Shown here: positions 19,670 to 29,283 of the stretch, in pieces | Numbering within the stretch: position 1 is the first letter of the stretch | Layout of the letters: each line of letters starts with the position of its first letter | Source of the DNA: Humibacter sp. RRB41 | GTDB taxonomy: Bacteria; Actinomycetota; Actinomycetes; Actinomycetales; Microbacteriaceae | DNA length: 64,000 nucleotides | Direction: 5' to 3' | Assembly (NCBI RefSeq): GCF_022761015.1 | Contig: NZ_JAKWJQ010000004.1 | Coordinates: 372,001-436,000 of the forward strand | The notes under the pieces: model-generated | The model's input: the letters and a program-made list of their open reading frames with translations, nothing else | What the model was told of the DNA's origin: nothing | Databases searched by the model: none | Program-made: the position numbers and the translations under genes

Positions 19670-20626
19670 TCACCGCGCGTCGGTCGCTGGTGCGATCGCT
19701 TCCAGCAGCCAATCGATCTCTTCGGTGAGCAGGTCGAGGCTGCTGCCGACCGGCAGATAGCCCAGGTCGGTGGCTGCGCCGGTGTCGAGAACTATCGGGT
19801 GTGCCGCGCGCCAGGGGTGGTGTCCACGTTGCGGGTCCGTCCGGTCGTCGATGAGCTCGAGCTCTCCGTTCCAACCGATGCGTTCTCCGATCGAGCGGAC
19901 GATCTGCTCGGCAGTGGGGGTGTCCGGATCCGCGCTGTTCAGGATGCGACGGCCGGGTTGCACGGCGATCGACTCGATGAGGGCGGCCGCGTTCGACGCA
20001 GCGGTCAGGTGGTCGATCGATGAGCCGTTGTCGGCGAGCTCGATCGGGCTCTCCCCGTTGGCCATTCGTTCGACGAACATCCGCGTGCGCGGGTTCCGGG
20101 CCCAACGGCCGTGCACCTTGGCCGGGCGGATCACGGTGACGGGCAGCCCGCTGTCGAGCGCCGCGTGTTCGACGGCGACCTTCGACGGCGCGTACCCGTC
20201 ACGGGTGAACGGGTCGACGTCGTCTCCGGCCGGCGGCAGAGTCGGATTGTCCTCGCGAATCGGCACAGCGAATCGCGGAGGCTCGTCGCCATTGATGTTC
20301 CGACCGGCGGAGTCGACGTAGACGGCTCTCCCCGAGATTACGACGGTATGTCCGACGGCGCTCAGCACGGGAAGCAGAGCATGTACGTCGGCTCCCTTGA
20401 ACGCCAGGACGTCGACCAGAAGTCCGGTGTCCGCGCCGACGAGTCGGCCGATGCCGTGGATATCGTGCCGGTCGACCCGATGAAAGCGAACGCCTGCGCG
20501 CTCCAGCTCGGCAGGCATACCCGACGGATCGCGCCCGGTCACGTCGACCGCCCATCCGGCGGCGGCGAGCGTCGCGGCTGTGGCACCGCCGAGGGCACCG
20601 GTGCCGCCCAAGATGACTGCGTGCAT
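19670..20626 (-). CDS. NAD(P)-dependent epimerase/dehydratase family protein
   Basis: About 318 residues of the extended SDR class. The N terminus MHAVILGGTGALGGATAATL carries GxxGxxG. The later HTVVISGRAVYVDSAG and GYAPSKVAVEHAAL contain an YxxxK-type motif (YAPSK), and VTVIRPAKVHG is typical of the sugar-nucleotide epimerase/reductase fold. It resembles proteins annotated as NAD-dependent epimerases or isoflavone-reductase-like; the substrate is unknown. The ATG at 20626 has GGGGAGA 7-8 nt upstream, so it is preferred over the in-frame ATG 15 bp earlier. It lies 70 bp past the helical hypothetical gene on the same strand. Confidence 0.82.
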   Translation of the reverse strand: MHAVILGGTGALGGATAATLAAAGWAVDVTGRDPSGMPAELERAGVRFHRVDRHDIHGIGRLVGADTGLLVDVLAFKGADVHALLPVLSAVGHTVVISGRAVYVDSAGRNINGDEPPRFAVPIREDNPTLPPAGDDVDPFTRDGYAPSKVAVEHAALDSGLPVTVIRPAKVHGRWARNPRTRMFVERMANGESPIELADNGSSIDHLTAASNAAALIESIAVQPGRRILNSADPDTPTAEQIVRSIGERIGWNGELELIDDRTDPQRGHHPWRAAHPIVLDTGAATDLGYLPVGSSLDLLTEEIDWLLEAIAPATDAR

Positions 20627-20697
20627 CCGCTGTCTCCCCATGAGATGACGGGCGACAACCAGTCAGAGAGCCCGGCACACCCTGTTGCGATGAAACG

Positions 20698-20727
20698 AAG
20701 AAGGCGCCCCTTGCGGGACGCCTTCTT
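20698..20727 (-). terminator. rho-independent terminator of tRNA-fMet
   Basis: Perfect 9-bp stem AAGAAGGCG / CGCCTTCTT around a GC-rich inner loop, directly 3' of the initiator tRNA on the minus strand. The stem's own TTCTT supplies the U-rich end. Confidence 0.85.
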
Positions 20728-20734
20728 CTCTTTG

Positions 20735-20808
20735 TTGCGGGGACAGGATTTGAACCTGCGACCTCTGGGTTATGAGCCCAGCGAGCTACCGAACTGCTCC
20801 ACCCCGCG
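20735..20808 (-). tRNA. initiator tRNA-fMet (CAT)
   Basis: Cloverleaf on the minus strand with anticodon CAT in the loop CTCATAA. Initiator marks are all present: the unpaired C1/A72 at the top of the acceptor stem (CGCGGGG against CCCCGCA) and three consecutive G-C pairs in the anticodon stem (GGG...CCC). The T arm reads GGTTCAAATCC. The 3' CCA is not encoded. A terminator follows at once. Confidence 0.95.
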
Positions 20809-20904
20809 GCACGTGATGAGCCTAACACGGGGGTATGGCACGGATGAAATCGAGGTGAACGCGGGTCAGCTCGCTCCCGTGACGCCCAGGCGGCAGCGGC
20901 GTCC

Positions 20905-20910
20905 TACGCT
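20905..20910 (+). promoter_or_regulatory. -10 box of the nitrilase-family gene
   Basis: TACGCT lies 6 nt before the ATG at 20917 with no Shine-Dalgarno in between, so transcription is expected to start at or next to the start codon (leaderless mRNA). A TGACGC at 20880 could be a weak -35. Confidence 0.5.
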
Positions 20911-20916
20911 TGATCC

Positions 20917-21747
20917 ATGCCTGCAGGTCCCAGCTCCGAGAGCGACGCCGTCGCGATCGCCGTCGCGCAGTTCGCGCCGGGCGAGGACACGACGGCGAAC
21001 CTCGAGTCGATACGCACCCTGGCGGCGGAGGCTGTCGCCCGCGGAGCACGGCTGGTCGTCCTCCCCGAGTACTCGTCGTACTTCGCCGATCCCGTCGACG
21101 CGCGTTTTCTCGACCACGCAGAGGCACTCGACGGAGCCTTCACTGCGACGCTCTCGGCGATCGCGGACGATCTGGGCGTCACGATCGTCGCCGGCCTCGC
21201 CGAGCGGTCGGACGATGCCGGCCACTTCTTCAACACGGTGGTCGCGGTCGGGCCGGGCACGGGCATCCTGGCCTCGTACCGCAAGCAGCATCTCTACGAC
21301 GCGTTCGGCGCCAGGGAGTCCGACGTGGTGCGGCCCGGCCCGTTGGATGCTCCGCAACTCTTCGACGTCGACGGCCTCGTCATCGGACTGCAGACCTGTT
21401 ACGACCTGCGGTTCCCCGAGGTGACGCGCGCGATCGTGGATGCCGGCGCCGAAGTCATCCTGGTTCCCAGCGAGTGGGTGCGCGGTCCCCTCAAGGAACA
21501 GCACTGGCGCACCCTCATCGCTGCGCGAGCGATCGAGAACACGGTGTTCGTCGCTGCCGCCGACCATGTCGGACCGATCGGGGTCGGCTCGAGCATCGTC
21601 GTCGACCCGATGGGCGTCACCCTGGCGGATGCAGGCGAGCAGCCGGGCGTCGCCGTCGCCTGGCTCTCCCGCGAGCGTCTTGCTCGAGTGCGGGCCATCA
21701 ATCCCGCGCTGTCCCTCCGCCGTTACGTCGTCGTCCCGCGAGACTGA
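20917..21747 (+). CDS. carbon-nitrogen hydrolase (nitrilase superfamily, omega-amidase-like)
   Basis: 276 residues. The catalytic Glu-Lys-Cys triad is intact: VVLPEYSS (Glu51), SYRKQHLYDAFG (Lys near 121) and LQTCYDLRFPE (Cys near 161), with the second glutamate region VPSEWVRGPLKEQHW and the late AADHVGPIGVGSSIVVDPMG. This fold cleaves amide bonds in small molecules; the YDxRFPE sequence is shared with omega-amidase (Nit2) and NitFhit-type enzymes. Actual substrate is unknown. The transcript is probably leaderless. It converges with the aminotransferase gene, leaving 66 bp between the stops. Confidence 0.9.
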   Translation: MPAGPSSESDAVAIAVAQFAPGEDTTANLESIRTLAAEAVARGARLVVLPEYSSYFADPVDARFLDHAEALDGAFTATLSAIADDLGVTIVAGLAERSDDAGHFFNTVVAVGPGTGILASYRKQHLYDAFGARESDVVRPGPLDAPQLFDVDGLVIGLQTCYDLRFPEVTRAIVDAGAEVILVPSEWVRGPLKEQHWRTLIAARAIENTVFVAAADHVGPIGVGSSIVVDPMGVTLADAGEQPGVAVAWLSRERLARVRAINPALSLRRYVVVPRD

Positions 21748-21813
21748 CCCCGTCACCACGGAGTCGGTGGGTTCGCCGTCGCGGGTCCTTGGGCTACCCG
21801 TTCAGGAGCCTTG

Positions 21814-23019
21814 TCAGGCGTGTCCGAGGCGCGAAAGCTGCTCCGCCGCCCGCTCCAGCACCTCCACGCGCTTGCAGAATGCGAAGCGCACGAGGGATGC
21901 CGCTTCCTCGCGCATCCGCGGTCCGCAGAACGCCGTGATGGGCACCGCGACGACGCCGGCCAGGTGGGGGAGTTCGCGGCAGAAGGCCACGGCATCCGTG
22001 TAGCCGAGGGAAGCGGCATCCGCCACCACGAAGTACGAACCGTGCGAGGCGAAAACATCGAATCCGGCCGCATCGAGACCGGCCGAGAGCAGATCGCGTT
22101 TCGCGGCGAGCGTGGTGGCAGCGTCGGTGAAGAAGGAGTCGGGCATCCGCAGTCCTGCAGCGATGGCCGGCTGGAACGGCGCACCGTTCACATACGTCAG
22201 GAACTGCTTCACCGCCGTGATCGCCTTGATCAGCTCGGGATGCGCTGTGACCCAGCCGATCTTCCATCCCGTCATGCTGAACGTCTTGCCGCCCGACGAG
22301 ATCGACACGGTGCGATCGGATGCCCCGGGCAGCGTCGCGATCGGAATGTGCGGCCGATCGAACGCGAGGTGCTCGTACACCTCGTCGGTCACGATGATCG
22401 CGTCATGCCGATTCGCGAGCTCGACGATGGTCTCGAGCGTCTGCCGGTCGAAGATGGCCCCGGTGGGATTGTGCGGATCGTTCACCAGAATGATCCGCGT
22501 ACGGTCCGTCACGGCGGCACGAAGCTCGTCGAGGTCGGGCGCGAAGCCCGGTGCCCGCAACGGCACCGTGCGATGGATGCCGCCCGCCAGCGCGATCGTC
22601 GCCCCGTACGCATCGTAGAACGGCTCGAACGTGACCACCTCGTCGCCGGTCTCGACGAGCGCGAGCAGGGTCGCGGCCAGTGCCTCGGTGGCGCCGGCCG
22701 TGACCAGTACCTCGCGATCCGTGTCGACAGCGAGGCCGTAGAAGCGCTGCTGGTGTTCGGCGATGGCCTCGCGCAGAACGGGCATGCCGATGCCGGGCGG
22801 GTACTGATTCACGCCGTCACGGATGCTCCGCACGGCAGCCTCCGCCACCTCGGCCGGCCCGTCCTCGTCGGGGAATCCCTGACCCAGGTTGATCGCTCCG
22901 GTTCGAGCCGCCAGGGCGCTCATCTCCGCGAAGATCGTGGCCGACACGGTGCCGTCGTCGCCGAGCAGACCTGCGCCGTGCGCGGCACGCTGCCAAGGGC
23001 CGGGGATCAACGTCGTCAT
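21814..23019 (-). CDS. pyridoxal-phosphate aminotransferase, class I/II (DapC / methionine-glutamine aminotransferase-like)
   Basis: 401 residues. The fold-type I pattern is complete: INLGQGFPDEDGP, NQYPPGIGMPVLREAI, DPHNPTGAIF, VTDEVYEHL, and the PLP lysine in SSGGKTFSMTGWKIGW (about 237), with the C-terminal arginine region SLVRFAFCKR. This subgroup includes N-succinyldiaminopimelate aminotransferase candidates in actinobacteria (mycobacterial Rv0858c/DapC) and keto-methylthiobutyrate aminotransferases; sequence alone cannot choose. The ATG at 23019 follows a GGAGGCG site. The gene is transcribed divergently from the lipoprotein gene, 91 bp away. Confidence 0.88.
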   Translation of the reverse strand: MTTLIPGPWQRAAHGAGLLGDDGTVSATIFAEMSALAARTGAINLGQGFPDEDGPAEVAEAAVRSIRDGVNQYPPGIGMPVLREAIAEHQQRFYGLAVDTDREVLVTAGATEALAATLLALVETGDEVVTFEPFYDAYGATIALAGGIHRTVPLRAPGFAPDLDELRAAVTDRTRIILVNDPHNPTGAIFDRQTLETIVELANRHDAIIVTDEVYEHLAFDRPHIPIATLPGASDRTVSISSGGKTFSMTGWKIGWVTAHPELIKAITAVKQFLTYVNGAPFQPAIAAGLRMPDSFFTDAATTLAAKRDLLSAGLDAAGFDVFASHGSYFVVADAASLGYTDAVAFCRELPHLAGVVAVPITAFCGPRMREEAASLVRFAFCKRVEVLERAAEQLSRLGHA

Positions 23020-23097
23020 TTCGCCTCCGTATTCTGCACACTCAAACTAATGCCGCCGCCCCTGTGGATAACGGATGCCCACCCCGCCCGTTTGTCC

Positions 23098-23103
23098 TAC
23101 CGT
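23098..23103 (+). promoter_or_regulatory. -10 box of the lipoprotein / PKD pair
   Basis: TACCGT lies 7 nt before the ATG at 23111 with no ribosome-binding site between, consistent with a leaderless transcript. Confidence 0.45.
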
Positions 23104-23110
23104 GGTGGCC

Positions 23111-23662
23111 ATGCCCCTGCGCAGACGGATGCCAGCAGTCGCCCTCGCCCTGCTCGTCGCCGTCGCGCTCGCCGCCTGCACCACGCCATCCCCGTCGCCG
23201 ACCCCTACGAAGAGGGCAGCGCACACGCCGCTGTTCGCCTCCGATGCCGAAGCACTGGACGCGGCGACGAAGGCCTACGCCGCGTACCTCAAAGTGTCGG
23301 ACCAGATCTCGCACGACGGCGGCAAGAACCCGGAGCGCATCAAGCCGTATGCCACAGGCGAAGCGCTGCAATTGGTGTTGAAGAGCGCTGCACAATTTGC
23401 AGCGGCCGGGGCGCACAGCGTGGGTAGCACCAAATACCGAAAGGTTCGATTACAAAATCCGGGTTCAGATGGACTTCATGTAGCGATTTATACGTGCGAA
23501 GACGTCTCAGAGGTCGACGTTGTCAATAGTGGTGGGGAGTCGCTAGTTGAAAGTGATAGAGCGACACTCTCCGCATTCGTGGTCACTCTTGAGTCGGCTG
23601 GCTCCTCGTCAGGGTTGATTGTGGAAGATCGGAAATCGTGGGAACTCGACGGCATTTGCTAG
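23111..23662 (+). CDS. small lipoprotein of unknown function
   Basis: 183 residues. The N terminus MPLRRRMPAVALALLVAVALAAC is a clear lipoprotein signal with cleavage before the cysteine of the lipobox ALAAC, followed by a Ser/Pro/Thr linker. The mature part starts AHTPLFASDAEALDAATKAYAAYL. No catalytic motif was recognised. From about 23380 to 23640 the DNA is visibly less GC-rich than its neighbours, with codons such as AAA, ATA and AAT that are rare elsewhere in the window. The stop overlaps the next gene by 25 bp, suggesting coupled translation with a secreted partner. Confidence 0.75.
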   Translation: MPLRRRMPAVALALLVAVALAACTTPSPSPTPTKRAAHTPLFASDAEALDAATKAYAAYLKVSDQISHDGGKNPERIKPYATGEALQLVLKSAAQFAAAGAHSVGSTKYRKVRLQNPGSDGLHVAIYTCEDVSEVDVVNSGGESLVESDRATLSAFVVTLESAGSSSGLIVEDRKSWELDGIC

Positions 23663-24438
23663 CCGGCAGCATCGTGCTGAGCGTCGCGATCTGCATGGCT
23701 GCGCCGGTACCAGTCAACGCAGATGACCGCGATTGCACTGCGTTCGAGCAGACTACTGGTGGGTGCTCCACCACCGGCACCAACGCCGGCGACCACGTCG
23801 ACGTCGGCGGCCACACCGGCTCCAACGGCACCGGCACAGACGCCACGACGGGCGACGACTCCGACGACTCATCCACGCCGACGACCCCGAAGGACCGCTG
23901 CTCGACAGCAGGCAACAGGTGTCTCGGTGCGTCGGGATACGCCGTCACGTATCCCGACGTCGGAATGTCCGACCTGGCCTCCTTCTACCCCGCGCGCCCA
24001 ACGGTCGCGGGGGAGCCGAACGGCTGGGCGGTGATCGGGCTCGACGCCAACTTCGTGGCGAGCGCGAAGGCGCACACGGCATCCGGTCCGCTGCTCGGAG
24101 TGCAGGCCGACGTGCGGTTCACGCCCGTGACGTTCCGCTGGGGCTATGGGGACGGCATCCGCTCGACAACGAGCACCGGCGGTCGCACCTGGAAGGCACT
24201 CGGAGTTCCGGAGTTCAGCCCCACCGCGACGAGCCACATCTATGCGAAGTCCGGAAGTTACACGCTCGATGTCGCGGTGATCTACACCGCGCAGTTCCGG
24301 GTCGGCGGCGGCGCGTGGCGCGATATCCCCGGCACGCTGAGCCTGTCTGCGCCGACGTCGACCATCGTCGCCGGCGACGCTGCGACCGTACTCGTGCAGC
24401 GAACATGCAAGAGCGATCCGCACGCTGTCGGATGCTGA
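23638..24438 (+). CDS. secreted protein with PKD-like domain
   Basis: 266 residues. A signal peptide (RRHLLAGSIVLSVAICMAAP) is followed by a Thr/Gly/Asp-rich low-complexity linker (about 45-85), then a region with FTPVTFRWGYGDG, FSPTATSHIYAKSGSYTLDVAVIY and a C-terminal Cys pair. W-x-[FY]-G-D-G plus HxYxxxGxYTV is the PKD-type Ig-like fold signature, so it is likely a surface or exported binding protein. It overlaps the lipoprotein gene by 25 bp in another frame; the two are probably translated together and act on the same outer surface. The binding target is unknown. Confidence 0.75.
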   Translation: MGTRRHLLAGSIVLSVAICMAAPVPVNADDRDCTAFEQTTGGCSTTGTNAGDHVDVGGHTGSNGTGTDATTGDDSDDSSTPTTPKDRCSTAGNRCLGASGYAVTYPDVGMSDLASFYPARPTVAGEPNGWAVIGLDANFVASAKAHTASGPLLGVQADVRFTPVTFRWGYGDGIRSTTSTGGRTWKALGVPEFSPTATSHIYAKSGSYTLDVAVIYTAQFRVGGGAWRDIPGTLSLSAPTSTIVAGDAATVLVQRTCKSDPHAVGC

Positions 24439-24631
24439 CAGATTGAGGCTGGAGTGAGAGCCTGAGAGCGGCCACGTCAGGGTTCTCGTAGCGTTCGGCC
24501 ACCAATGTCGGCGAGCCGATTCGCTCACCGTGTGAGACCCATGGGATTGTTCTAGTCGGTTCACAGATTGCCCATAAACCACACCCAGCATGAGAGCGGA
24601 TGCTTGGAGTGCTTGGAAGGAGCACGACACA

Positions 24632-26407
<1,776 letters not shown>

Positions 26408-26423
26408 TCTGAGTGCGTCGCAA

Positions 26424-26456
26424 CGAGAGCCGGGCGTCCATCGCGCCCGGCTCTCG
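26424..26456 (+). terminator. strong hairpin terminator after the HtrA gene
   Basis: Perfect 13-bp stem CGAGAGCCGGGCG / CGCCCGGCTCTCG with a 7-nt loop, 16 bp past the protease stop. No long T tract follows, as is common in GC-rich actinobacteria. Confidence 0.75.
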
Positions 26457-26472
26457 GCGACTCACGCGCTGA

Positions 26473-26478
26473 TAGGCT
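26473..26478 (+). promoter_or_regulatory. -10 box of the wall-polymer operon
   Basis: TAGGCT in GATAGGCTGAG, about 28 bp before the first glycosyltransferase start and just past the terminator of the previous gene. This is the common actinobacterial -10 form; the -35 is not clear. Confidence 0.45.
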
Positions 26479-26505
26479 GAGCCGACGATTCGACGAGCGG
26501 ATGTG

Positions 26506-27561
26506 ATGGCTGAACCCAGCAGCGCGGGCGCAGGAGCGCTTCCCGGTGTCTCGTACGTCATGCCCGTTCTGAACGAGGCCCCGTACGTGCGTGCCGCGGT
26601 CGAACGCCTTCTCGAACAGGATTACCGCGGGACATACGACATCACCCTCGCAGTGGGTCCCAGCACCGACGGAACAGAAGAGGTTCTGGCGCAGCTGGCC
26701 CGAGAGCATCCGAACGTGCGCGTGGTCGCGAACCCGGCGGCGTCGACGTCGGCCGGTCTGAACGCGGCGATCAGAGCATCCGCTCATCCCGTCGTGATCA
26801 GGGTGGATGCGCATTCGCTGCTTCCCTCCGACTACACGAGCATCGCCGTGGAGACGTTGCAGCGCACGGGCGCCGACAACGTCGGCGGACTGATGGACGC
26901 CCGCGGCACCACGCCGTTCGAGAAGGCCGTCGCGCGCGCCTACAAGTCGCGCATGGGGCTCGGCGGAACCCAGCACCACGTCGGCGGCAAAGAAGGACCG
27001 GCGCAGACCGCTTACCTCGGTTCCTTCCGCCGCGACAAGCTCGTCGCGGCCGGTCTTTTCGACGAGGGTGTGCGTCGGGGGCAGGACTGGGAGCTCAACC
27101 GGCGGTTGCGCGCAGCGGGTGGCACGGTGTGGTTCACTCCGCGACTGGTGGTCACCTACCAGCCGCGGTCGAGCATCCGTTCGCTCGTCAATCAGTTCTT
27201 CGCCACCGGAATGTGGCGCGGAGAACTGGTGCGGCGCTTCCCGTCCGCGAGTTCGCTGCGATATTTCGCGCCGCCCGTACTGGTCGTGCTGCTCGTCGCC
27301 GCCATCGTCATCGGACTGGTCGGGCTGGCCGGGCTCGTCGTCGGTGCCTCCATCGGATGGCTGACCTTGGCCTTCGCGCTTCCCGTTCTCTACCTGCTGT
27401 TCGTGGTTATCGCCTCGCTGGTGATCGCGTCCAGGGACGGGTTCGCCGCTATGCTGCGATTCATCGTCGTCGTGCCGACCATCCACATCAGTTGGGGTGT
27501 CGGATTCATCGGCGGCTTCTTCGAGTTGTCGCACGACCTGCACAGCCGATCTGGGAGGTAG
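26506..27561 (+). CDS. family 2 glycosyltransferase with C-terminal membrane segments
   Basis: About 351 residues. A GT-A domain of family 2 begins with VSYVMPVLNEAPYVRAAVERLL and shows VRVDAHSLLPSDY at the DxD-type metal site, a YLGSFRRDKL acceptor segment and RRGQDWELNRRLR, the ED/W-like motif. Three hydrophobic helices close the C terminus. The layout resembles ExoA/succinoglycan-type transferases. It opens a four-gene run with a CDP-alcohol phosphotransferase, another glycosyltransferase and a glycerophosphotransferase-like gene, so a role in a wall or surface polymer is inferred. GTG-ATG adjacency leaves two possible starts, 26503 or 26506. Confidence 0.88.
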   Translation: MAEPSSAGAGALPGVSYVMPVLNEAPYVRAAVERLLEQDYRGTYDITLAVGPSTDGTEEVLAQLAREHPNVRVVANPAASTSAGLNAAIRASAHPVVIRVDAHSLLPSDYTSIAVETLQRTGADNVGGLMDARGTTPFEKAVARAYKSRMGLGGTQHHVGGKEGPAQTAYLGSFRRDKLVAAGLFDEGVRRGQDWELNRRLRAAGGTVWFTPRLVVTYQPRSSIRSLVNQFFATGMWRGELVRRFPSASSLRYFAPPVLVVLLVAAIVIGLVGLAGLVVGASIGWLTLAFALPVLYLLFVVIASLVIASRDGFAAMLRFIVVVPTIHISWGVGFIGGFFELSHDLHSRSGR

Positions 27562-27562
27562 T

Positions 27563-28372
27563 GTGACGGCTCCGGATTCGTACAGCCGGCCTCAGTCGAT
27601 CGCCGAACTGCGCGAGGTGACTCAGCCGCCGGAGGTTCGTCAGCGCCGCAACGCCGAGCACTGGACGGCGCACCTCTACCTGCGCGACATCTCGCCGTAC
27701 CTCACCTGGGCGCTGCTCAAGACGCGCATCAGCGCCAACGGCGTGACGGGGTTCATGATCCTGTCCGGCTGGCTGACCGCCGCCGCGCTGCTCATCCCCG
27801 GCATCTGGGGCGCTGTGCTCGCCGTCGTCTTCGGACAGCTGCAGATGTTGTTCGACTGCTGCGATGGTGAAGTGGCTCGTTGGCGGCACAGCTCGTCTCC
27901 GGCGGGCCATTTTCTGGATGCCGTCGGCCATTATTCGACGGAGACGCTGATCGCGATCGTGCTCGGTCTCCGCGCTGCCGGTTGGCCGTTCGAGACGCCC
28001 GACGACTATCTCTGGACCACGCTCGGCTTCGCCCTCGCCCTCGTCCTCGTGCTGAACAAGGCGCTGAACGATCTCATGCGGGTCGCGCGTGCCTACGCCG
28101 GCCTGCCGCGCCTCGGAAACGAGGAGGCGCAGGCCGCACCGCAGCAGCGTCTCATCGCGCTCGCTCGACGAGCCGTGAAGTTCTTCCCGTTCCACCGGAT
28201 GTTCCACTCCGTCGAGCTCGCGCTGCTCACGTTCGTCGTCGCCGTGATCGCGATCTTCACCGGGTCGCCGATCACCGAGCGTATCTACTTGGTCGTGTTG
28301 CTCGCCTTCGCGATACTGGCTCTGATCGGGCACTTCCTTGCGATCATGAGTTCCAGGCGTTTACGAGCATGA
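27563..28372 (+). CDS. CDP-alcohol phosphatidyltransferase family membrane protein
   Basis: 269 residues, about six membrane helices. The family motif is present as DCCDGEVARWRHSSSPAG followed by HFLDAVGH. The canonical pattern is D-x2-D-G-x2-A-R-x8-G-x3-D-x3-D; here the last aspartate is histidine. This family joins CDP-activated alcohols (for example glycerol phosphate or inositol) to acceptors, usually with release of CMP. Start: a GTG at 27563, preceded by GGGAGG 4 nt away and 1 nt after the previous stop. The 3' end overlaps the next gene by 4 bp (ATGA). Within this operon it probably links a polyol-phosphate to a lipid or sugar carrier; this is inference. Confidence 0.85.
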   Translation: MTAPDSYSRPQSIAELREVTQPPEVRQRRNAEHWTAHLYLRDISPYLTWALLKTRISANGVTGFMILSGWLTAAALLIPGIWGAVLAVVFGQLQMLFDCCDGEVARWRHSSSPAGHFLDAVGHYSTETLIAIVLGLRAAGWPFETPDDYLWTTLGFALALVLVLNKALNDLMRVARAYAGLPRLGNEEAQAAPQQRLIALARRAVKFFPFHRMFHSVELALLTFVVAVIAIFTGSPITERIYLVVLLAFAILALIGHFLAIMSSRRLRA

Positions 28373-29247
28373 CCGAGCGAGTGGCCCCGGCTGTCGGCGT
28401 CGTGGTGCTCACGCAGGGAACGCGACCCGTGGAATTGGCGCGGGCACTGGCATCCGTGCTCGCCCAGCGTGACGTGGTCGTCGACATCGTCTGCGTCGGC
28501 AACGGTTGGCAGCCGACAGGACTTCCCGCGGGCGTGCAGGCACTCGGGCTGACGGAGAACATCGGCATTCCGGCTGGGCGCAATGCCGGCGTGACGAAGA
28601 CGGTGGGGGAGTATCTGTTCTTTCTCGACGACGACGAGTACGTCGAAAGCGAGACCTTTCTGATCGACGCGATCGCGCGTTTCGACGCGGATGCCTCGCT
28701 CGGTGTCCTCCAGCCGCGGGTGCGAACCATCGATGATTCGCCGGCTCCCAGGCGTTGGGTGCCCCGGTTGCGCAAAGGCGATCCCGCAACCCCTGGCGCG
28801 GTGTTCGCGCTCATCGAGGGCGCGATCCTGATCCCGCGTTCCGTGTTCGACGCGGCCGGCGGCTGGGCGGCGCCGTTCTTCTACGCGCACGAGGGCATCG
28901 AGCTCGCGTGGAGGGTCTGGGATCAGGGCAAGCGGGCATGGTACGCGGGCGATCTGGAGGCGAGGCATCCGAATGTGCCGACGACCAGGCACACCGACTT
29001 CTACTGGCGGAACGCCCGCAACCGGGTGTGGGTGGCACGGCGCAATCTTCCCGCCGTGCTGGTGCCGATCTATGTGGCAACCTGGACCGGCGTTCAGATG
29101 CTTCGCAGCGTGCGATCGCCGGGCACCCTGAAGCCCTGGTTCACAGGCTGGGCGGCCGGGTGGCGAGACGATCCCGGGGAGCGTCGCCCGATGCGCTGGC
29201 GCACGGTGTGGCGCATGGCCGCAGCTGGTCGTCCCCCCGTCGTCTGA
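28369..29247 (+). CDS. family 2 glycosyltransferase
   Basis: 292 residues. N-terminal VGVVVLTQGTRPVELARALASVL starts a GT-A fold; YLFFLDDDEYVESETF holds the DDD metal site, and GGWAAPFFYAHEGIELAWRVWDQG is the ED-like region. No membrane helix is present at the N terminus; a short hydrophobic stretch LVPIYVATWTGVQML is near the C terminus. ATG overlaps the stop of the phosphotransferase gene (ATGA), so the two are translationally coupled. Acting with its neighbours, it likely adds a sugar to a polymer repeat unit. Donor and acceptor are unknown. Confidence 0.85.
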   Translation: MTERVAPAVGVVVLTQGTRPVELARALASVLAQRDVVVDIVCVGNGWQPTGLPAGVQALGLTENIGIPAGRNAGVTKTVGEYLFFLDDDEYVESETFLIDAIARFDADASLGVLQPRVRTIDDSPAPRRWVPRLRKGDPATPGAVFALIEGAILIPRSVFDAAGGWAAPFFYAHEGIELAWRVWDQGKRAWYAGDLEARHPNVPTTRHTDFYWRNARNRVWVARRNLPAVLVPIYVATWTGVQMLRSVRSPGTLKPWFTGWAAGWRDDPGERRPMRWRTVWRMAAAGRPPVV

Positions 29248-29270
29248 CGCCGGCTCTAAGAATCACCCCA

Positions 29271-29276
29271 TATTCT
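29271..29276 (+). promoter_or_regulatory. -10 box of the glycerophosphotransferase-like gene
   Basis: TATTCT 7 nt before the ATG at 29284 with no ribosome-binding site between. It points to an internal, leaderless promoter inside the wall-polymer run. Confidence 0.45.
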
Positions 29277-29283
29277 GTTCGGC

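Noticed and set aside
21811-23427. Long plus-strand frame opposite the aminotransferase
   Set aside because: Composition is typical of antisense GC-rich DNA and the aminotransferase is unmistakable.
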